A stretch of DNA of 64,000 bases from Methylonatrum sp040877625 (lineage in GTDB: Bacteria > Pseudomonadota > Gammaproteobacteria > Nitrococcales > Aquisalimonadaceae). This document shows, one piece after another, positions 18,160 to 29,179 of this stretch (the first letter of the stretch is position 1; every line of letters starts with the position of its first letter). Position numbers and translations under genes: made by a program. The notes below the pieces were generated by a model, which was not told the origin of the DNA, made no database searches, and saw only the letters and a list, made by a program, of their open reading frames with translations. The stretch covers positions 124,001 to 188,000 of the forward strand of contig JBBDNK010000041.1 in the NCBI GenBank assembly GCA_040877625.1, read 5' to 3'.

Positions 18160-19065
18160 TTACTCGCTCGAGTACGCCGATGCCCCGTCGCACGCTTGCT
18201 CCCGGTACCCCAGGCGGGCCAGGCGCGCGGTAGATTGCCCGGCAAACTCGACCAGTTCCGGATCACCGCGATAGGCATATGCCCGGCTGCCATCGAATTT
18301 CGCGGCGATGGCATGAATGGCGGAGTCGTCCGCATTCAGTCCGCAGAAATCAATGATTCGCCGCAGATGCGGAACGGGATCGGCAAGCAGATCCTCATAA
18401 CGCAGTTCCAGAGCGCGTTCCCCGAGTGCCTCCACATGGTGTCGCGCCCGCGCAGTATAGGCTTCCCACAGATCAAGCCCGCCGGCGAGCGTTGCGCAGC
18501 GCATGGAATGTGCAAACCCGCCACGCTTGGGTGCAAGGGGATTGTTCAGATAACGTCGCCTGGCCTTCATGAATCGCGCTGCCGAGGCCTCAACGGCAGC
18601 GCTTCGCCGCACCCGCAGGCTCTCCGCCACATCCACGCCGTGGCGCATGATATGCAGCACCCGGGCATCGGGGAAGATGTTCAGCCAGACCGGAAGCGTG
18701 TAGCTGTTGCGCGGGTCCTTCCAGCCCCAGGGTTCGCGAATGTTCTGCATGGAGCGGTACCGCAACCAGCGCCGCAGGCCCAGGTAACGCCAGCTGGCGG
18801 GTCCGTCCACCACGCCGGCCAGATAATCCTCGACATAGCCCCGGATCCGGGGATCCGCGAGCAGGGCATCAACACCCTCGGGGCGCTCCCATGTGGCGCT
18901 GGATTGCCTGAAGATCCAGTAGTTAAGGGCGTTGGTGAACCGGCATTCCTCATTGCGGGTGGTTCCACGGCCCATGTAGAACCCGAAGCCCTGCAGCACG
19001 CGGGTCAGCATGCTCGTGCCGGAGCGGTGCATACCGATAATGATCACGGGAGGCTTGTATGACAC
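18160..19065 (-). CDS. Sulfotransferase, family 3 type
   Basis: Putative PAPS sulfotransferase of 301 residues. The N-terminal loop VIIIGMHRSGTSMLTRVLQG has the HRSGTS form seen in the Sulfotransfer_3/1 branch. WGWKDPRNSYTLPVWLNIFP and VLHIMRHGVDVAES form the 3'-phosphate-binding region. LELRYEDLLADPVPHLRRII is a conserved later block. It is the last gene of a co-directional set (two GT4 genes and another sulfotransferase upstream) with a 3-base gap to the preceding GT4. It probably sulfates the glycan those enzymes build. Confidence 0.85.
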   Translation of the reverse strand: MSYKPPVIIIGMHRSGTSMLTRVLQGFGFYMGRGTTRNEECRFTNALNYWIFRQSSATWERPEGVDALLADPRIRGYVEDYLAGVVDGPASWRYLGLRRWLRYRSMQNIREPWGWKDPRNSYTLPVWLNIFPDARVLHIMRHGVDVAESLRVRRSAAVEASAARFMKARRRYLNNPLAPKRGGFAHSMRCATLAGGLDLWEAYTARARHHVEALGERALELRYEDLLADPVPHLRRIIDFCGLNADDSAIHAIAAKFDGSRAYAYRGDPELVEFAGQSTARLARLGYREQACDGASAYSSE

Positions 19066-19068
19066 GGC

Positions 19069-20208
19069 TTAATCCTGCAGGCCCATGGCCCTGAGGTAAT
19101 GTCGCGCTGCGACGTCGACGTCATGATCCCGGACTGCGTTTTTCAGCAACTCCGGCTCTGGCCTGTTTCGCAGGGTATCATTGATGGCGGCCGCCATTGC
19201 CGCGTCGTCCCCGACCGCCACCAGTGCACCTATGCGCCCGTTCTGCAGCACCTCGGCAGGTCCGCTCGGGCAATCCGTGGAGACCACGGGGGTCCCGCAG
19301 GCCAGCGCTTCCACGATCACCGCGGAAGCGCCCTCGCGCCTGGATGCCAGAACAAAAATGGCGGCCCGGGCCATGTGCGGGTAGGGATTGGCATCAAAGC
19401 CGGGTAGTGCGACGTCCTCCGCCACGCCCAGTTCCCTGGTCATGGCCTCCAACATCTGCCGGTCACGCCCCTCTCCGAGGATGATCAATCGACATGGTCT
19501 CTCTCGGCGCAAACGCGCGAATGCCCTTATCAGCGTGGGAAAATCCTTGCGCGGCTCCAGGGAGCCCACCCCGAGGATGACCGGCACATCCTGGTTCCTA
19601 TACCAGGGATGTTCCACCGGAACCGAGGCGAGTTCACGAAAACGGGCATTGACAATGGGATTGGGGATCACGTGCAGACGCTCCGGCGCCACGCCGGCGA
19701 TGGACATCAGATCGTTCCCGACCCCCTGGGACGGCGTCACCGCCGCGTCGGCCATGGGATACCAGCGCCGCATGGAAGCGAACAGGGCATCCCGGGCGCG
19801 GGGCTTCATAGTTTCGCCGGTGGCGGTAACGGACATGCCCATGCGGATCGCCACCCGAGTATCCACGCCGGTGATGCGCCGCGCCAGCAAGGCTGCACGG
19901 TTCAGCTGATGATTCGCCGTCAACAGTGCCTCCGGCCGGTAACGGCGCAGGTACCAGATCAGCGCCGGCATCACCAGTTTCTTGGTACTCACAGGCAATC
20001 GGAAGACCTTGATATTATCCGGCAAGTCATCAGGAATTGCCGGACCGTGCCCCCGTATCACCAACAAGTGAAACTGTCGGTTCACCCGGCCGAACTCAGG
20101 CAGCAGGTTCGCCACCACACGATCAACACCGCTATGGCCGGAGGTGGCGAATAGCAGAGCCTGTCTGCGGTGAGCACCGGATTCTCGTTCGTTTTGATTG
20201 TCTTGCAT
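19069..20208 (-). CDS. Glycosyltransferase family 4 (GT-B)
   Basis: Retaining GT-B glycosyltransferase, 379 residues, cytoplasmic. The N-terminal half starts ALLFATSGHSGVDRVVANLL. The donor-binding half has VILGVGSLEPRKDFPTLIRA and the EX7E region SRREGASAVIVEALACGTPV. ATG 20208 is preferred to 20223. It is about 20 bases from the upstream GT4, to which it is clearly related (RKDFPTLIRA and QKDFPTLLRA; both end in YLR--GL). The two probably arose by duplication. Donor and acceptor sugars unknown. Confidence 0.88.
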   Translation of the reverse strand: MQDNQNERESGAHRRQALLFATSGHSGVDRVVANLLPEFGRVNRQFHLLVIRGHGPAIPDDLPDNIKVFRLPVSTKKLVMPALIWYLRRYRPEALLTANHQLNRAALLARRITGVDTRVAIRMGMSVTATGETMKPRARDALFASMRRWYPMADAAVTPSQGVGNDLMSIAGVAPERLHVIPNPIVNARFRELASVPVEHPWYRNQDVPVILGVGSLEPRKDFPTLIRAFARLRRERPCRLIILGEGRDRQMLEAMTRELGVAEDVALPGFDANPYPHMARAAIFVLASRREGASAVIVEALACGTPVVSTDCPSGPAEVLQNGRIGALVAVGDDAAMAAAINDTLRNRPEPELLKNAVRDHDVDVAARHYLRAMGLQD

Positions 20209-20228
20209 ACGAATTCCCGGCACCGGCC

Positions 20229-21353
20229 TTATCCCGCCCCCTCACCGATATGGTTTTCACTTGGATAATCCAGCCCCAGAACCCGGAGATATTCGCGACC
20301 AATAACGTCACTGCGGAATCGTTCGGTCGCGGCCTCTAATATGGAACGCTGTGGTGGTCGATCCAGCATCTGCAGTATGCCCGCGGCCATCGCTTGAGGA
20401 TCATCCATGGGTACCAGCGGGCCATAACGCCCTTCGTCAAGAATTTCGGCCGGACCGCTGGGACAATCCGTAGCCACTACCGGGGTACCCACGGCCATGG
20501 CTTCAATGAGCACATTCGGTAACCCCTCATAGCGGGAAGACAACACGAAGACCGCTGCGCGAGCCATGTAGGGCAAAGGATCGGCTACGTAGCCCGGTAA
20601 ATCCAGCGCGTCCGCAATACCAAGCTCATGCGCCAAGGCGTCCAGTTCCCTCCGGCGTTCACCCTCACCAAGGATCACCAAGCGGCAAGGCCGCTGCATT
20701 CGTACAAGTGCCAGAGCGCGCAGCAGAGTGGGAAAGTCTTTCTGGTCCGACAGTCGGCCAGCGGCCACCAGCACTGGCATAGCAGCGTCAATGAACCAAG
20801 GATGATCAACAGGAGCTCCCGCCCGTTCGGGGAAATCCGGCGTCACCGTAGGGTTAAAAATCACCTCAACCCGGGAACTAGGCAAGCCGAAGTGGTTATT
20901 CAAATCCTCAGCCACTCCATGGGAATTGGCGATCACCCCGTCCGCCAGCGGATAAAGCCAGCGTGCCATGTGTCGCTTCAGGGAGCGGCGCATGGTATGA
21001 CTGAGTGTATTGGTCACCTTGATAAACACCGGCACGCGCGGCCCACCAAGCAAGCGCGCCAGAATAGCAGCTTTAGCGGCGTGATCTTTTGCGGTCAGCA
21101 GAGCATCCGGGCGGGATTCGCGCAGGTGACGAATCAAGCGCGGAATGGTATCGAGCTTGCCCCGCGTCATTAGATCCACAATCCGTACGGCACTGGGAAA
21201 CTCCTCCGGATACGGCACCTGCCCCCCTCGGGTGAGTAAAAATTCCACTTCCACTCCAGCAGCCAGGAACTCGCGACAGAGGATGAGCATTTTTCGCTCG
21301 ATCCCGCCCCAGGTTTTCAGGGGGGCGAGAATGGATAGCCGTCGGCTGGGCAT
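20229..21353 (-). CDS. Glycosyltransferase family 4 (GT-B), paralogue
   Basis: GT4 enzyme, 374 residues. It starts LSILAPLKTWGGIERKMLIL, the acceptor half with the family GG loop. The donor half has VLVAAGRLSDQKDFPTLLRA and SSRYEGLPNVLIEAMAVGTP with both family Glu residues. ATG 21353 is chosen, with AGAGGGGA just upstream; the 21401 start overlaps the sulfotransferase end. It lies between a sulfotransferase and its paralogue, so it probably extends the same glycan. Confidence 0.9.
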   Translation of the reverse strand: MPSRRLSILAPLKTWGGIERKMLILCREFLAAGVEVEFLLTRGGQVPYPEEFPSAVRIVDLMTRGKLDTIPRLIRHLRESRPDALLTAKDHAAKAAILARLLGGPRVPVFIKVTNTLSHTMRRSLKRHMARWLYPLADGVIANSHGVAEDLNNHFGLPSSRVEVIFNPTVTPDFPERAGAPVDHPWFIDAAMPVLVAAGRLSDQKDFPTLLRALALVRMQRPCRLVILGEGERRRELDALAHELGIADALDLPGYVADPLPYMARAAVFVLSSRYEGLPNVLIEAMAVGTPVVATDCPSGPAEILDEGRYGPLVPMDDPQAMAAGILQMLDRPPQRSILEAATERFRSDVIGREYLRVLGLDYPSENHIGEGAG

Positions 21354-21372
21354 TTTACGTCCCCTCTGGCAC

Positions 21373-22176
21373 TCAGGCATCAATCCGACGATATGCCGCA
21401 TAGAGATGGGCCAGCCTTTCGTCTATGAGCCTGTCGATGTGTGCGATTTCCTCTGCATCCAGGTGTTTGGCGTAACCGCCGATGCGACCCTCACGGGTCT
21501 TGTACGTGGATTCATCCTTCGCATCGCGGGGAGCCATGGCACGGCTGCCAAGCGCATTGCTGGACTCCAGTTTCCGCATGTTCTCGAACCGACAGAATTC
21601 CACCGCCCTGCTTATGGTCTCGTCGCTGACGTTTTCCAGTCCGATGAAGTCCACCGCACGACGCAATTCCCGTTCCGTATCGGCGTGCATGTCCTCATAA
21701 GTCATGAGCAGAAAGTCGGACGGGATATGGCGGTTACGAGCCCAGATGTTATAGAACTCGATATTGGTTTCGATACTGCCCACGGGTTCATACACGTAAT
21801 CCTTCAACTCACCTTCGTAGTTGTAGTTACGCTTGGTCTTCTGGAAGTAGGCCGAGACCGTCACATCCCGGGGGTCACGGACCAGGAAGAGCACCTTCCG
21901 CCCGGCATACTCCTGCTTGTCCCGGTTCAACTGTTCAACCCGCTGAAACTCCGGGCCGCCGTCATGATGCTGGAGTATCAAAGGCACGCGCCGATTCTTC
22001 TTGTGGTAGTCACGCAGCCGAAGCGGGTTACGCAACTGGATGCCGTATTGCTCCTCCATCACCTTGGAGAGCATCAGCACCAGCCAGGTACGGCCACACT
22101 TCGGAAAGGACAGAATATGAACATCGGCAGTACGCCGCAGCCACCAGCGACGGATACGTTTCAGTGGTTTCATCAT
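21373..22176 (-). CDS. Sulfotransferase domain protein, family 1 type
   Basis: Putative PAPS sulfotransferase of 267 residues. The PAPS loop is VHILSFPKCGRTWLVLMLSK (about residues 19-38). KVLFLVRDPRDVTVSAYFQK is the 3'-phosphate region, and LLMTYEDMHADTERELRRAV and the late segment TYKTREGRIGGY are also family-like. The N-terminal MKPLKRIRRWWLRR is basic. It follows a 50-codon sulfotransferase stump with a four-base overlap and is 19 bases from the downstream GT4. Confidence 0.87.
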   Translation of the reverse strand: MMKPLKRIRRWWLRRTADVHILSFPKCGRTWLVLMLSKVMEEQYGIQLRNPLRLRDYHKKNRRVPLILQHHDGGPEFQRVEQLNRDKQEYAGRKVLFLVRDPRDVTVSAYFQKTKRNYNYEGELKDYVYEPVGSIETNIEFYNIWARNRHIPSDFLLMTYEDMHADTERELRRAVDFIGLENVSDETISRAVEFCRFENMRKLESSNALGSRAMAPRDAKDESTYKTREGRIGGYAKHLDAEEIAHIDRLIDERLAHLYAAYRRIDA

Positions 22177-22325
22177 TGCCCCTGGCCTCGCAGATATTCA
22201 CCAACGTGACGCGCCCGGATCTCTTTGGAAGGCGCCGGACTGTAGCCAAGGTGGATCAGCGCCCAGCGCAGGGACGTGGTGCCGGTCTTGTGAAAACCTA
22301 TGACGAAAACCTTGGGTGAACGCAT
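22173..22325 (-). pseudogene. 50-codon sulfotransferase stump, possibly fused to a GT4 tail
   Basis: ATG 22325 opens a short frame reading KVFVIGFHKTGTTSLRWALI, a textbook PAPS loop, then HLGYSPAPSKEI. It stops after 50 residues, where a sulfotransferase should have 200 or more. The last residues, GEYLRGQGQ, resemble the YLR--GL ends of the two GT4 proteins downstream. A deletion that joined the start of a sulfotransferase to the end of a GT4 gene would explain this. The stop overlaps the next gene's start (TGATG-like junction), so it may still be translated in the operon. Confidence 0.7.
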
Positions 22326-22530
22326 CTACCACCACCTGCCGGGTGCGCACAGCTCGCGCAAACTTAAGGAGCCGTACCTGGGAAAAGGCGGACGCTATCA
22401 CTATTTGATAAAAAGGTCTAAGCCCTGAACCCAGGACCCGGCCCTGCGCCCAACTTGGTTGGGCCATGTAACCGGGAAACCCGGCTGCGATATACTCCGC
22501 CCTCACCGATATGCCAGCGCCGGAGGCGGG

Positions 22531-23199
22531 ATGCTGATTTCCTACAGCAGGAACTTCCTGTTCGTACACATAGCCAAGACGGGCGGCACCAGCGTGCGTG
22601 CGGCTCTGCGGCGTTACCGCTGGGGAAGCTGGTACTCGATCCCGCTGGCGCTGGCCAGTGCGGCGAGCCAGGTCACCCGGCCCCGTCACAAGCTGGGCCT
22701 GAAGTTTCCTCGCCACGCGAAGGCGGTGGCAGCGCTGGAGATGCTGCCCGCGGAGGTCTATCAAGGGTTCTTCAAGTTCGTGATCGTGCGCAATCCGTGG
22801 GATCTGCAGGTGAGCTCGTATCATCACATCCTGCGCGAGAAGCCGGAGGTGCTGGCGGGGGTAAGCGATTTCGGGGATTTTTTACGCCGCAAGTTCGACC
22901 CGGAACGCCCCTACGACTACATGCTCGACATCTCCGCCGAGCTTCAGCACGAATACATCACCGATCTGCGCGGCAATGTGATTGTGGACTTCATCGGCCG
23001 CTACGAGAACCTGGCGGAGGATTTCCATGCCATTTGCCAGCGCATCGGCATCCCCACGCCCGAACTGCCGCACCTGCGCAAAGCCACGGACCGCAAGGAC
23101 TACCGCAGCTACTACACGGACGCGCTGGCGGAGATGGTGGCCAGCCACTACCATCGCGATCTGGAAATCCTGCACTACACCTTCGACCCGCCGGCCTGA
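22531..23199 (+). CDS. Sulfotransferase, family 2 type
   Basis: Putative PAPS sulfotransferase of 222 residues from ATG 22531; the frame runs back to 22459 but that part is unlike the family. The PAPS loop is NFLFVHIAKTGGTSVRAALR (about residues 8-27). FKFVIVRNPWDLQVSSYHHI is the 3'-phosphate region, and DFIGRYENLAEDFHAICQRI and DYRSYYTDALAEMV are typical of the family 2 branch. It stands alone on the plus strand, divergent from the glycan operon, and closes the sulfotransferase-rich region. Confidence 0.88.
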   Translation: MLISYSRNFLFVHIAKTGGTSVRAALRRYRWGSWYSIPLALASAASQVTRPRHKLGLKFPRHAKAVAALEMLPAEVYQGFFKFVIVRNPWDLQVSSYHHILREKPEVLAGVSDFGDFLRRKFDPERPYDYMLDISAELQHEYITDLRGNVIVDFIGRYENLAEDFHAICQRIGIPTPELPHLRKATDRKDYRSYYTDALAEMVASHYHRDLEILHYTFDPPA

Positions 23200-23222
23200 C
23201 GGCCGGCACAGGTCGCCTGAAC

Positions 23223-23480
23223 TTAGCCTTCCCGGCGGTTCAGGCGAATGATCTCTTCATCGTTCGGGTCGAAATCCCGGAGCGTGTAATGCGCGCCACA
23301 ATACGGGCAAATCGCCTCGCCGGTCTTGTGGATGGGCAGATACACCCTGGGGTGCGAGTTCCACAGGTACATGCCCGGCATGGGGCAGGACAACGGCAGG
23401 TTCTCACGCGAAACCTCGTAACGGTTGGACGCGTTGGGCTGAACCAGATCACCGCGGTCATGGGTTTGCGGATCAGGCAC
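23223..23480 (-). CDS. Zinc-finger domain protein (CHCC type)
   Basis: Small protein, 85 residues, with an NDUFS6-like CHCC zinc site: Cys in LPLSCPMPG, His in NSHPRVYLPI, and the pair in AICPYCGAHYTL. Bacterial relatives are annotated only as zinc-finger domain-containing proteins, and the mitochondrial homologue sits in complex I. Its start overlaps the end of ilvE by 8 bases, so it is likely translated from the ilvE transcript. Function is not established. Confidence 0.8.
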   Translation of the reverse strand: MPDPQTHDRGDLVQPNASNRYEVSRENLPLSCPMPGMYLWNSHPRVYLPIHKTGEAICPYCGAHYTLRDFDPNDEEIIRLNRREG

Positions 23481-24411
23481 TGGTTACCTCCTGAACAAGG
23501 GTCAGCCACTCGGGATGCTGTTCCCGGCGGCCTTCAACCTGGTCGAAATACATCTTCTGCAGACGCTCGGTAACAGGTCCGCGACGACCGTTGCCGATGG
23601 GACGGCCGTCCAGCTCGCGGATCGGGGTTACCTCCGCGGCCGTACCGGTAAAGAAAGCTTCGTCGGCGGTGTACACCTCGTCACGCGTGATGCGCTTCTC
23701 GCGCACCGGCAGGCCGATCTCCTCAGCCAGGTGGAAGATGGTGTCGCGGGTGATGCCTTCCAGCGCGGAGGTGAGATCGGGTGTGCACAGCTCACCGTTG
23801 CGGACGATGAAGAAATTCTCCCCGGAGCCCTCGCAAACGAATCCATCCACATCCAGCAACAGCGCCTCGTCATAGCCGCAGTCCTCGGCTTCCTTCAGCG
23901 CCATCATGGAATTCATGTAGTTGCCGTTGGCCTTGGCCCGGCACATGGTGACGTTGACGTGATGGCGGCTGAAGGAGGAGGTCTTAACCCGCAGGCCGCG
24001 TTCCATGTTCTCCGCACCCAGGTAGGCACCCCATTCCCAGGCCGCAACGATGGCGTGCACCTTCAGGTTGTGGGCGTGCAGACCCATACCTTCCGAGCCA
24101 TAAAACATCATCGGCCGGATGTAGGCACTCTTCAGCTTGTTCTCCCTCAGACTGGCGAGGATGGCCTCGTTGATCTGCTCCGGGGTGAACGGCGTCGGCA
24201 TGCCAAGAATCTTTGCCGAGTTGAACAGCCGCCGAGTATGTTCATGCAACCGGAAGACGGCGGTACCGTCAGCGGTATGGTAGGCACGGACACCTTCGAA
24301 AACACCCATGCCGTAATGCAGGGTGTGCGTGAGCACATGCACCCTGGAATCTCGCCAGGGTCGCATTTCGCCGTCCATCCAGATGACGCCGTCGCGGTCA
24401 TCCATCGTCAT
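23473..24411 (-). CDS. ilvE: Branched-chain amino acid aminotransferase
   Basis: PLP-dependent class IV aminotransferase, final step of valine, leucine and isoleucine synthesis. It is 312 residues, close to E. coli IlvE. Visible landmarks are VIWMDGEMRPWRDSRVHVLT, HYGMGVFEGVRAY, the Lys-containing stretch MCRAKANGNYMNSMMALKEA, VCEGSGENFFIVRNG and TGTAAEVTPIRELDGRPIG. It lies between glnE upstream and the small zinc-finger gene. Confidence 0.95.
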   Translation of the reverse strand: MTMDDRDGVIWMDGEMRPWRDSRVHVLTHTLHYGMGVFEGVRAYHTADGTAVFRLHEHTRRLFNSAKILGMPTPFTPEQINEAILASLRENKLKSAYIRPMMFYGSEGMGLHAHNLKVHAIVAAWEWGAYLGAENMERGLRVKTSSFSRHHVNVTMCRAKANGNYMNSMMALKEAEDCGYDEALLLDVDGFVCEGSGENFFIVRNGELCTPDLTSALEGITRDTIFHLAEEIGLPVREKRITRDEVYTADEAFFTGTAAEVTPIRELDGRPIGNGRRGPVTERLQKMYFDQVEGRREQHPEWLTLVQEVTSA

Positions 24412-24437
24412 TTAACCATCTCCTCAGTATTCGCCGA

Positions 24438-27356
24438 TTACGGCCCCGGGGATCCCGTCGGCTGTTCGTCTTCACCATCAACCATCAGGCGCTGCCATAG
24501 GGCAGCGACTGCGTCTCGCGTCTCGGTCAGATCGTCCGCGGCGATGACGGCGGACTTCTCCTGCAGCATGGCCCGATGAACCCTGGACCGATAGGCCCGG
24601 TAGGCATCGGCCAGCAGCCCAGCCTCGTCACGGCTTAACCATCCGGATTCGCTGAGTTCGCCAAGCAGCCGGATATTATCTGTATAGCGGAGCAACCTGG
24701 GCGCCTTTCGCGCGCCCGAAAGGACGCCATATTGCACCATAAATTCGATGTCCGCGATACCGCCGCGGTCCTGCTTCAGGTCGAACTGATCCGCGTTCCG
24801 GCTGCCCTTGGTGCCGCGCATGCGCTCGCGCATCTCCCGAACCTCGGTGCGTAGGGTCGCGCTGTCGCGGGGGCGCAGGAGTATCTCCCGCCGCACGGCC
24901 TCGAAGCCCTTGGCCAGTTCCGGATCACCCGTGACGGAGCGGGCGCGCACCAGCGCCTGATGTTCCCACGTCCAGGCCTTGCCGCGCTGGTAGTCGGCAT
25001 AGGCCTGCAGACTGGTAGCGAGCAGGCCGGCGCGGCCGCTGGGCCGCAGGCGCGTATCGGCCTCATAGAGCACGCCGCCCGCCATGGTGGCACCAAGGAT
25101 ATGAATGACGCGCTGCGCCAGGCGAACGAAGAACACATTGTTATCAACGATGCGCTCGCCGTCGGTCTGCTGTTTGTCGCCGCGGCTATCGTGAATGAAG
25201 ACCAGATCCAGATCCGAGCCGTAGCCGAGTTCCAGGCCTCCCAGCTTGCCGTAGGCGATGATGCCGAAGCCCGGTTGCACCGCTTCGCCGTCGACGACGC
25301 ACCCTGGACGGCCATGGCGGCCCTCCAGGTACTTCCAGGCCAGGTCCAGCACCTCAGCCAGCACCACCTCGGCGATATCAGTGAGATAATCGGACACCAC
25401 CATCAACGGCGTGACACCGGAAACGTCGGCCGCGGCAACCCGCAGGGTATTGGCCTGTTTGAACTGCCGCAACACTTCCATCTGCTGCTCGAGATCATTC
25501 TCCGGGTACTCGTCCAGCCGTTCGCGCAGCTCCCTGACGAGCGCGGCGCGCTTCAGCGGCGCATAGAGCGTGCGGGGATCGAGCAGCTCACCCAGCAGCA
25601 CCGGATATCGGCTCAAGTGCCGCGCAATCCAGGGGCTGGCGGAGCAGAGCTTCACCAGCTGGGACAGGGCCATGGGGTGTTCGACCAGCAGGGACAGGTA
25701 GGTCGTGCGGCGGACAATGGCTTCCAGCAGATCCAATATGCGAGCCAGAGTGGCATCGGGCCCTTCGGCACCGGAAACGGCACCGAGCAATAGCGGCATC
25801 AGGCGGTCGAGCCGCTCGCGGCCGTTGTCCGTCAATGCGCGGCAGTGGCTGCCCTCGCGGAAACTCCGCAGGCGCTTGTCGGCCTGCTCCGGGTCCTCGA
25901 ACCTGTTCTCTCTGAAGATGGTCACCGCTGCTTCCGCGTCCTCCTGCGCCCAGACATCACCAATCTCCGGGGTCTCATGCACGGTGGCGGCGTCCTCGGC
26001 CTGGGGCGCGTTGAAAACCTGCTCGAAATGATCGTGCACATGCCGGCGCAGATTGCTCAAGGCCGCGTGATACTCATCCCAGCGCTCAAAGCCCATGCCA
26101 AGCGCGAGGCGGAGCCGGTCCACGGGATCTTCCGGCAGATCGTGGACCTGCTGATCGTTGATGGCCTGCAAGCGGTTCTCGCTGCGGCGCAGGAAATCGT
26201 AGCCTTCCAGCAGCCCGCGCACGGCAAACCCCGGCAAGGCGCCGTGCTCGCCGAGGTACTCCAGCACCGGCACGATACGCCGCAGCTGCAACTGTTTCTC
26301 GCGGCCGCCGCGAATGAGCTGGAAGACCTGGCCGATGAACTCCACCTCGCGGATGCCGCCGGCACCGAGCTTGATATTGTCCTCCAGGCCCTTGCGCTCC
26401 ACCTCCCTGGCGATCATGCCCTTCATGTTCCGCAACGAGTCCAGGGCGCCGTAGTCGAGATAACGCCGATAGATGAAGGGGCGAAGGCGCACCAGCAGCG
26501 CATCGCCGGCTTCGCGGTCACCGCCGACAATGCGTGCTTTGACCATGGCGTAACGCTCCCATTCCCGGCCCTGGCTCTCGTAATAGGTTTCCAGCTGGTC
26601 ACTGCACATCACCAGCGGCCCCGATTCGCCGTAGGGCCGCAGTCGCATGTCCACCCGGAACACAAAGCCGTCGACGGTCTGCGCATTGAGGCTATTGATC
26701 AGCTTCCGACCCAGCCGGGTAAAGTACTCCTCGTTGGCGATAGTCTTCGGGCCATCGGTTTCGCCGGGTTCGCTATAGCCGAAGATCAAGTCAATATCGG
26801 AAGAGTAATTGAGCTCCTGCCCTCCCAGCTTGCCCATACCGAGCACGAAGAAGGTTGCCTCCTCGCCGTCGGCGGCGCGCGGCAGACCGTAGCGTTTCTG
26901 AACAATCGGCTGCAGGCCGCGCAGCGCGGCGTCGATGCTGGCCTCGGCAAGCATCGAGAGGTCGTGCAATGTTTCATCGAGCCGCACCCAGCCGGCCAGA
27001 TCCCGCCAGGCAATCCGCACCATCTCCCGGCTGCGGAACTGGCGCAGCTGGATGTTGAGGGCGTCTTCACCGTCCACGTCCTGCAACCGCTGCGTCAGGC
27101 GCTCGGCCATATCGCCCTCGGCGTAGGCCGTTTCCAGGTCACCACTGCGTATCAGATCCGGGAGAAGGTCCGGATCCCGCAGGCAGGTGCGCGCGACGAA
27201 TGGGCTGCAGGACCAGACCAGGGGCAGGGATTGCAGGGCAAGGTCGGAATCCGGTAGATCCGTCAGTTCCATGTAGTCGGACAACCACTCACCGACCTGC
27301 TCGCGCAGGGCGGTGGGCAATCGGGACATGGCGCGGTCGATGAGATCGTTGGACAC
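24438..27356 (-). CDS. glnE: Bifunctional glutamine synthetase adenylyltransferase/deadenylase
   Basis: Controls glutamine synthetase by adding or removing AMP according to PII state. It is 972 residues with two nucleotidyltransferase domains: N-terminal LNYSSDIDLIFGYSEPGETD (deadenylase) and C-terminal LELGYGSDLDLVFIHD (adenylyltransferase), separated by the regulatory helical region. GTG 27356 is preferred because it gives the SNDLIDRAMSRLP start; the frame extends to 27416, close to the groEL terminator. ilvE follows 26 bases downstream. Confidence 0.95.
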   Translation of the reverse strand: MSNDLIDRAMSRLPTALREQVGEWLSDYMELTDLPDSDLALQSLPLVWSCSPFVARTCLRDPDLLPDLIRSGDLETAYAEGDMAERLTQRLQDVDGEDALNIQLRQFRSREMVRIAWRDLAGWVRLDETLHDLSMLAEASIDAALRGLQPIVQKRYGLPRAADGEEATFFVLGMGKLGGQELNYSSDIDLIFGYSEPGETDGPKTIANEEYFTRLGRKLINSLNAQTVDGFVFRVDMRLRPYGESGPLVMCSDQLETYYESQGREWERYAMVKARIVGGDREAGDALLVRLRPFIYRRYLDYGALDSLRNMKGMIAREVERKGLEDNIKLGAGGIREVEFIGQVFQLIRGGREKQLQLRRIVPVLEYLGEHGALPGFAVRGLLEGYDFLRRSENRLQAINDQQVHDLPEDPVDRLRLALGMGFERWDEYHAALSNLRRHVHDHFEQVFNAPQAEDAATVHETPEIGDVWAQEDAEAAVTIFRENRFEDPEQADKRLRSFREGSHCRALTDNGRERLDRLMPLLLGAVSGAEGPDATLARILDLLEAIVRRTTYLSLLVEHPMALSQLVKLCSASPWIARHLSRYPVLLGELLDPRTLYAPLKRAALVRELRERLDEYPENDLEQQMEVLRQFKQANTLRVAAADVSGVTPLMVVSDYLTDIAEVVLAEVLDLAWKYLEGRHGRPGCVVDGEAVQPGFGIIAYGKLGGLELGYGSDLDLVFIHDSRGDKQQTDGERIVDNNVFFVRLAQRVIHILGATMAGGVLYEADTRLRPSGRAGLLATSLQAYADYQRGKAWTWEHQALVRARSVTGDPELAKGFEAVRREILLRPRDSATLRTEVREMRERMRGTKGSRNADQFDLKQDRGGIADIEFMVQYGVLSGARKAPRLLRYTDNIRLLGELSESGWLSRDEAGLLADAYRAYRSRVHRAMLQEKSAVIAADDLTETRDAVAALWQRLMVDGEDEQPTGSPGP

Positions 27357-27414
27357 GTTGCGTTTCCATTCTTGAGGGTTCAGACGACAAGGTAGCGCGT
27401 CCTGATTGAACCAC

Positions 27415-27440
27415 AAAAAAAGCCCCGCCGAGGCGGGGCT
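27415..27440 (-). terminator. Intrinsic terminator of groESL
   Basis: On the minus strand an 8-bp GC stem (GCCCCGCC / GGCGGGGC, arms 27422-27429 and 27432-27439, extended by A-T pairs) is followed by seven T residues (27421-27415). It lies 33 bases past the groEL stop and before glnE. Confidence 0.92.
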
Positions 27441-27472
27441 TTCCTTCAGGCACCTGGATGATGCCGGACGGC

Positions 27473-29116
<1,644 letters not shown>

Positions 29117-29179
29117 GTTCGTAATTCCTCTGATATTCGGTTGTTACGTAAAACGGTTGCGGGGCGGGGTCGCCGGGGA

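Noticed and set aside
25845..27257. 470-codon plus-strand frame opposite glnE
   Set aside because: A long antisense frame produced by high GC at third positions of glnE.
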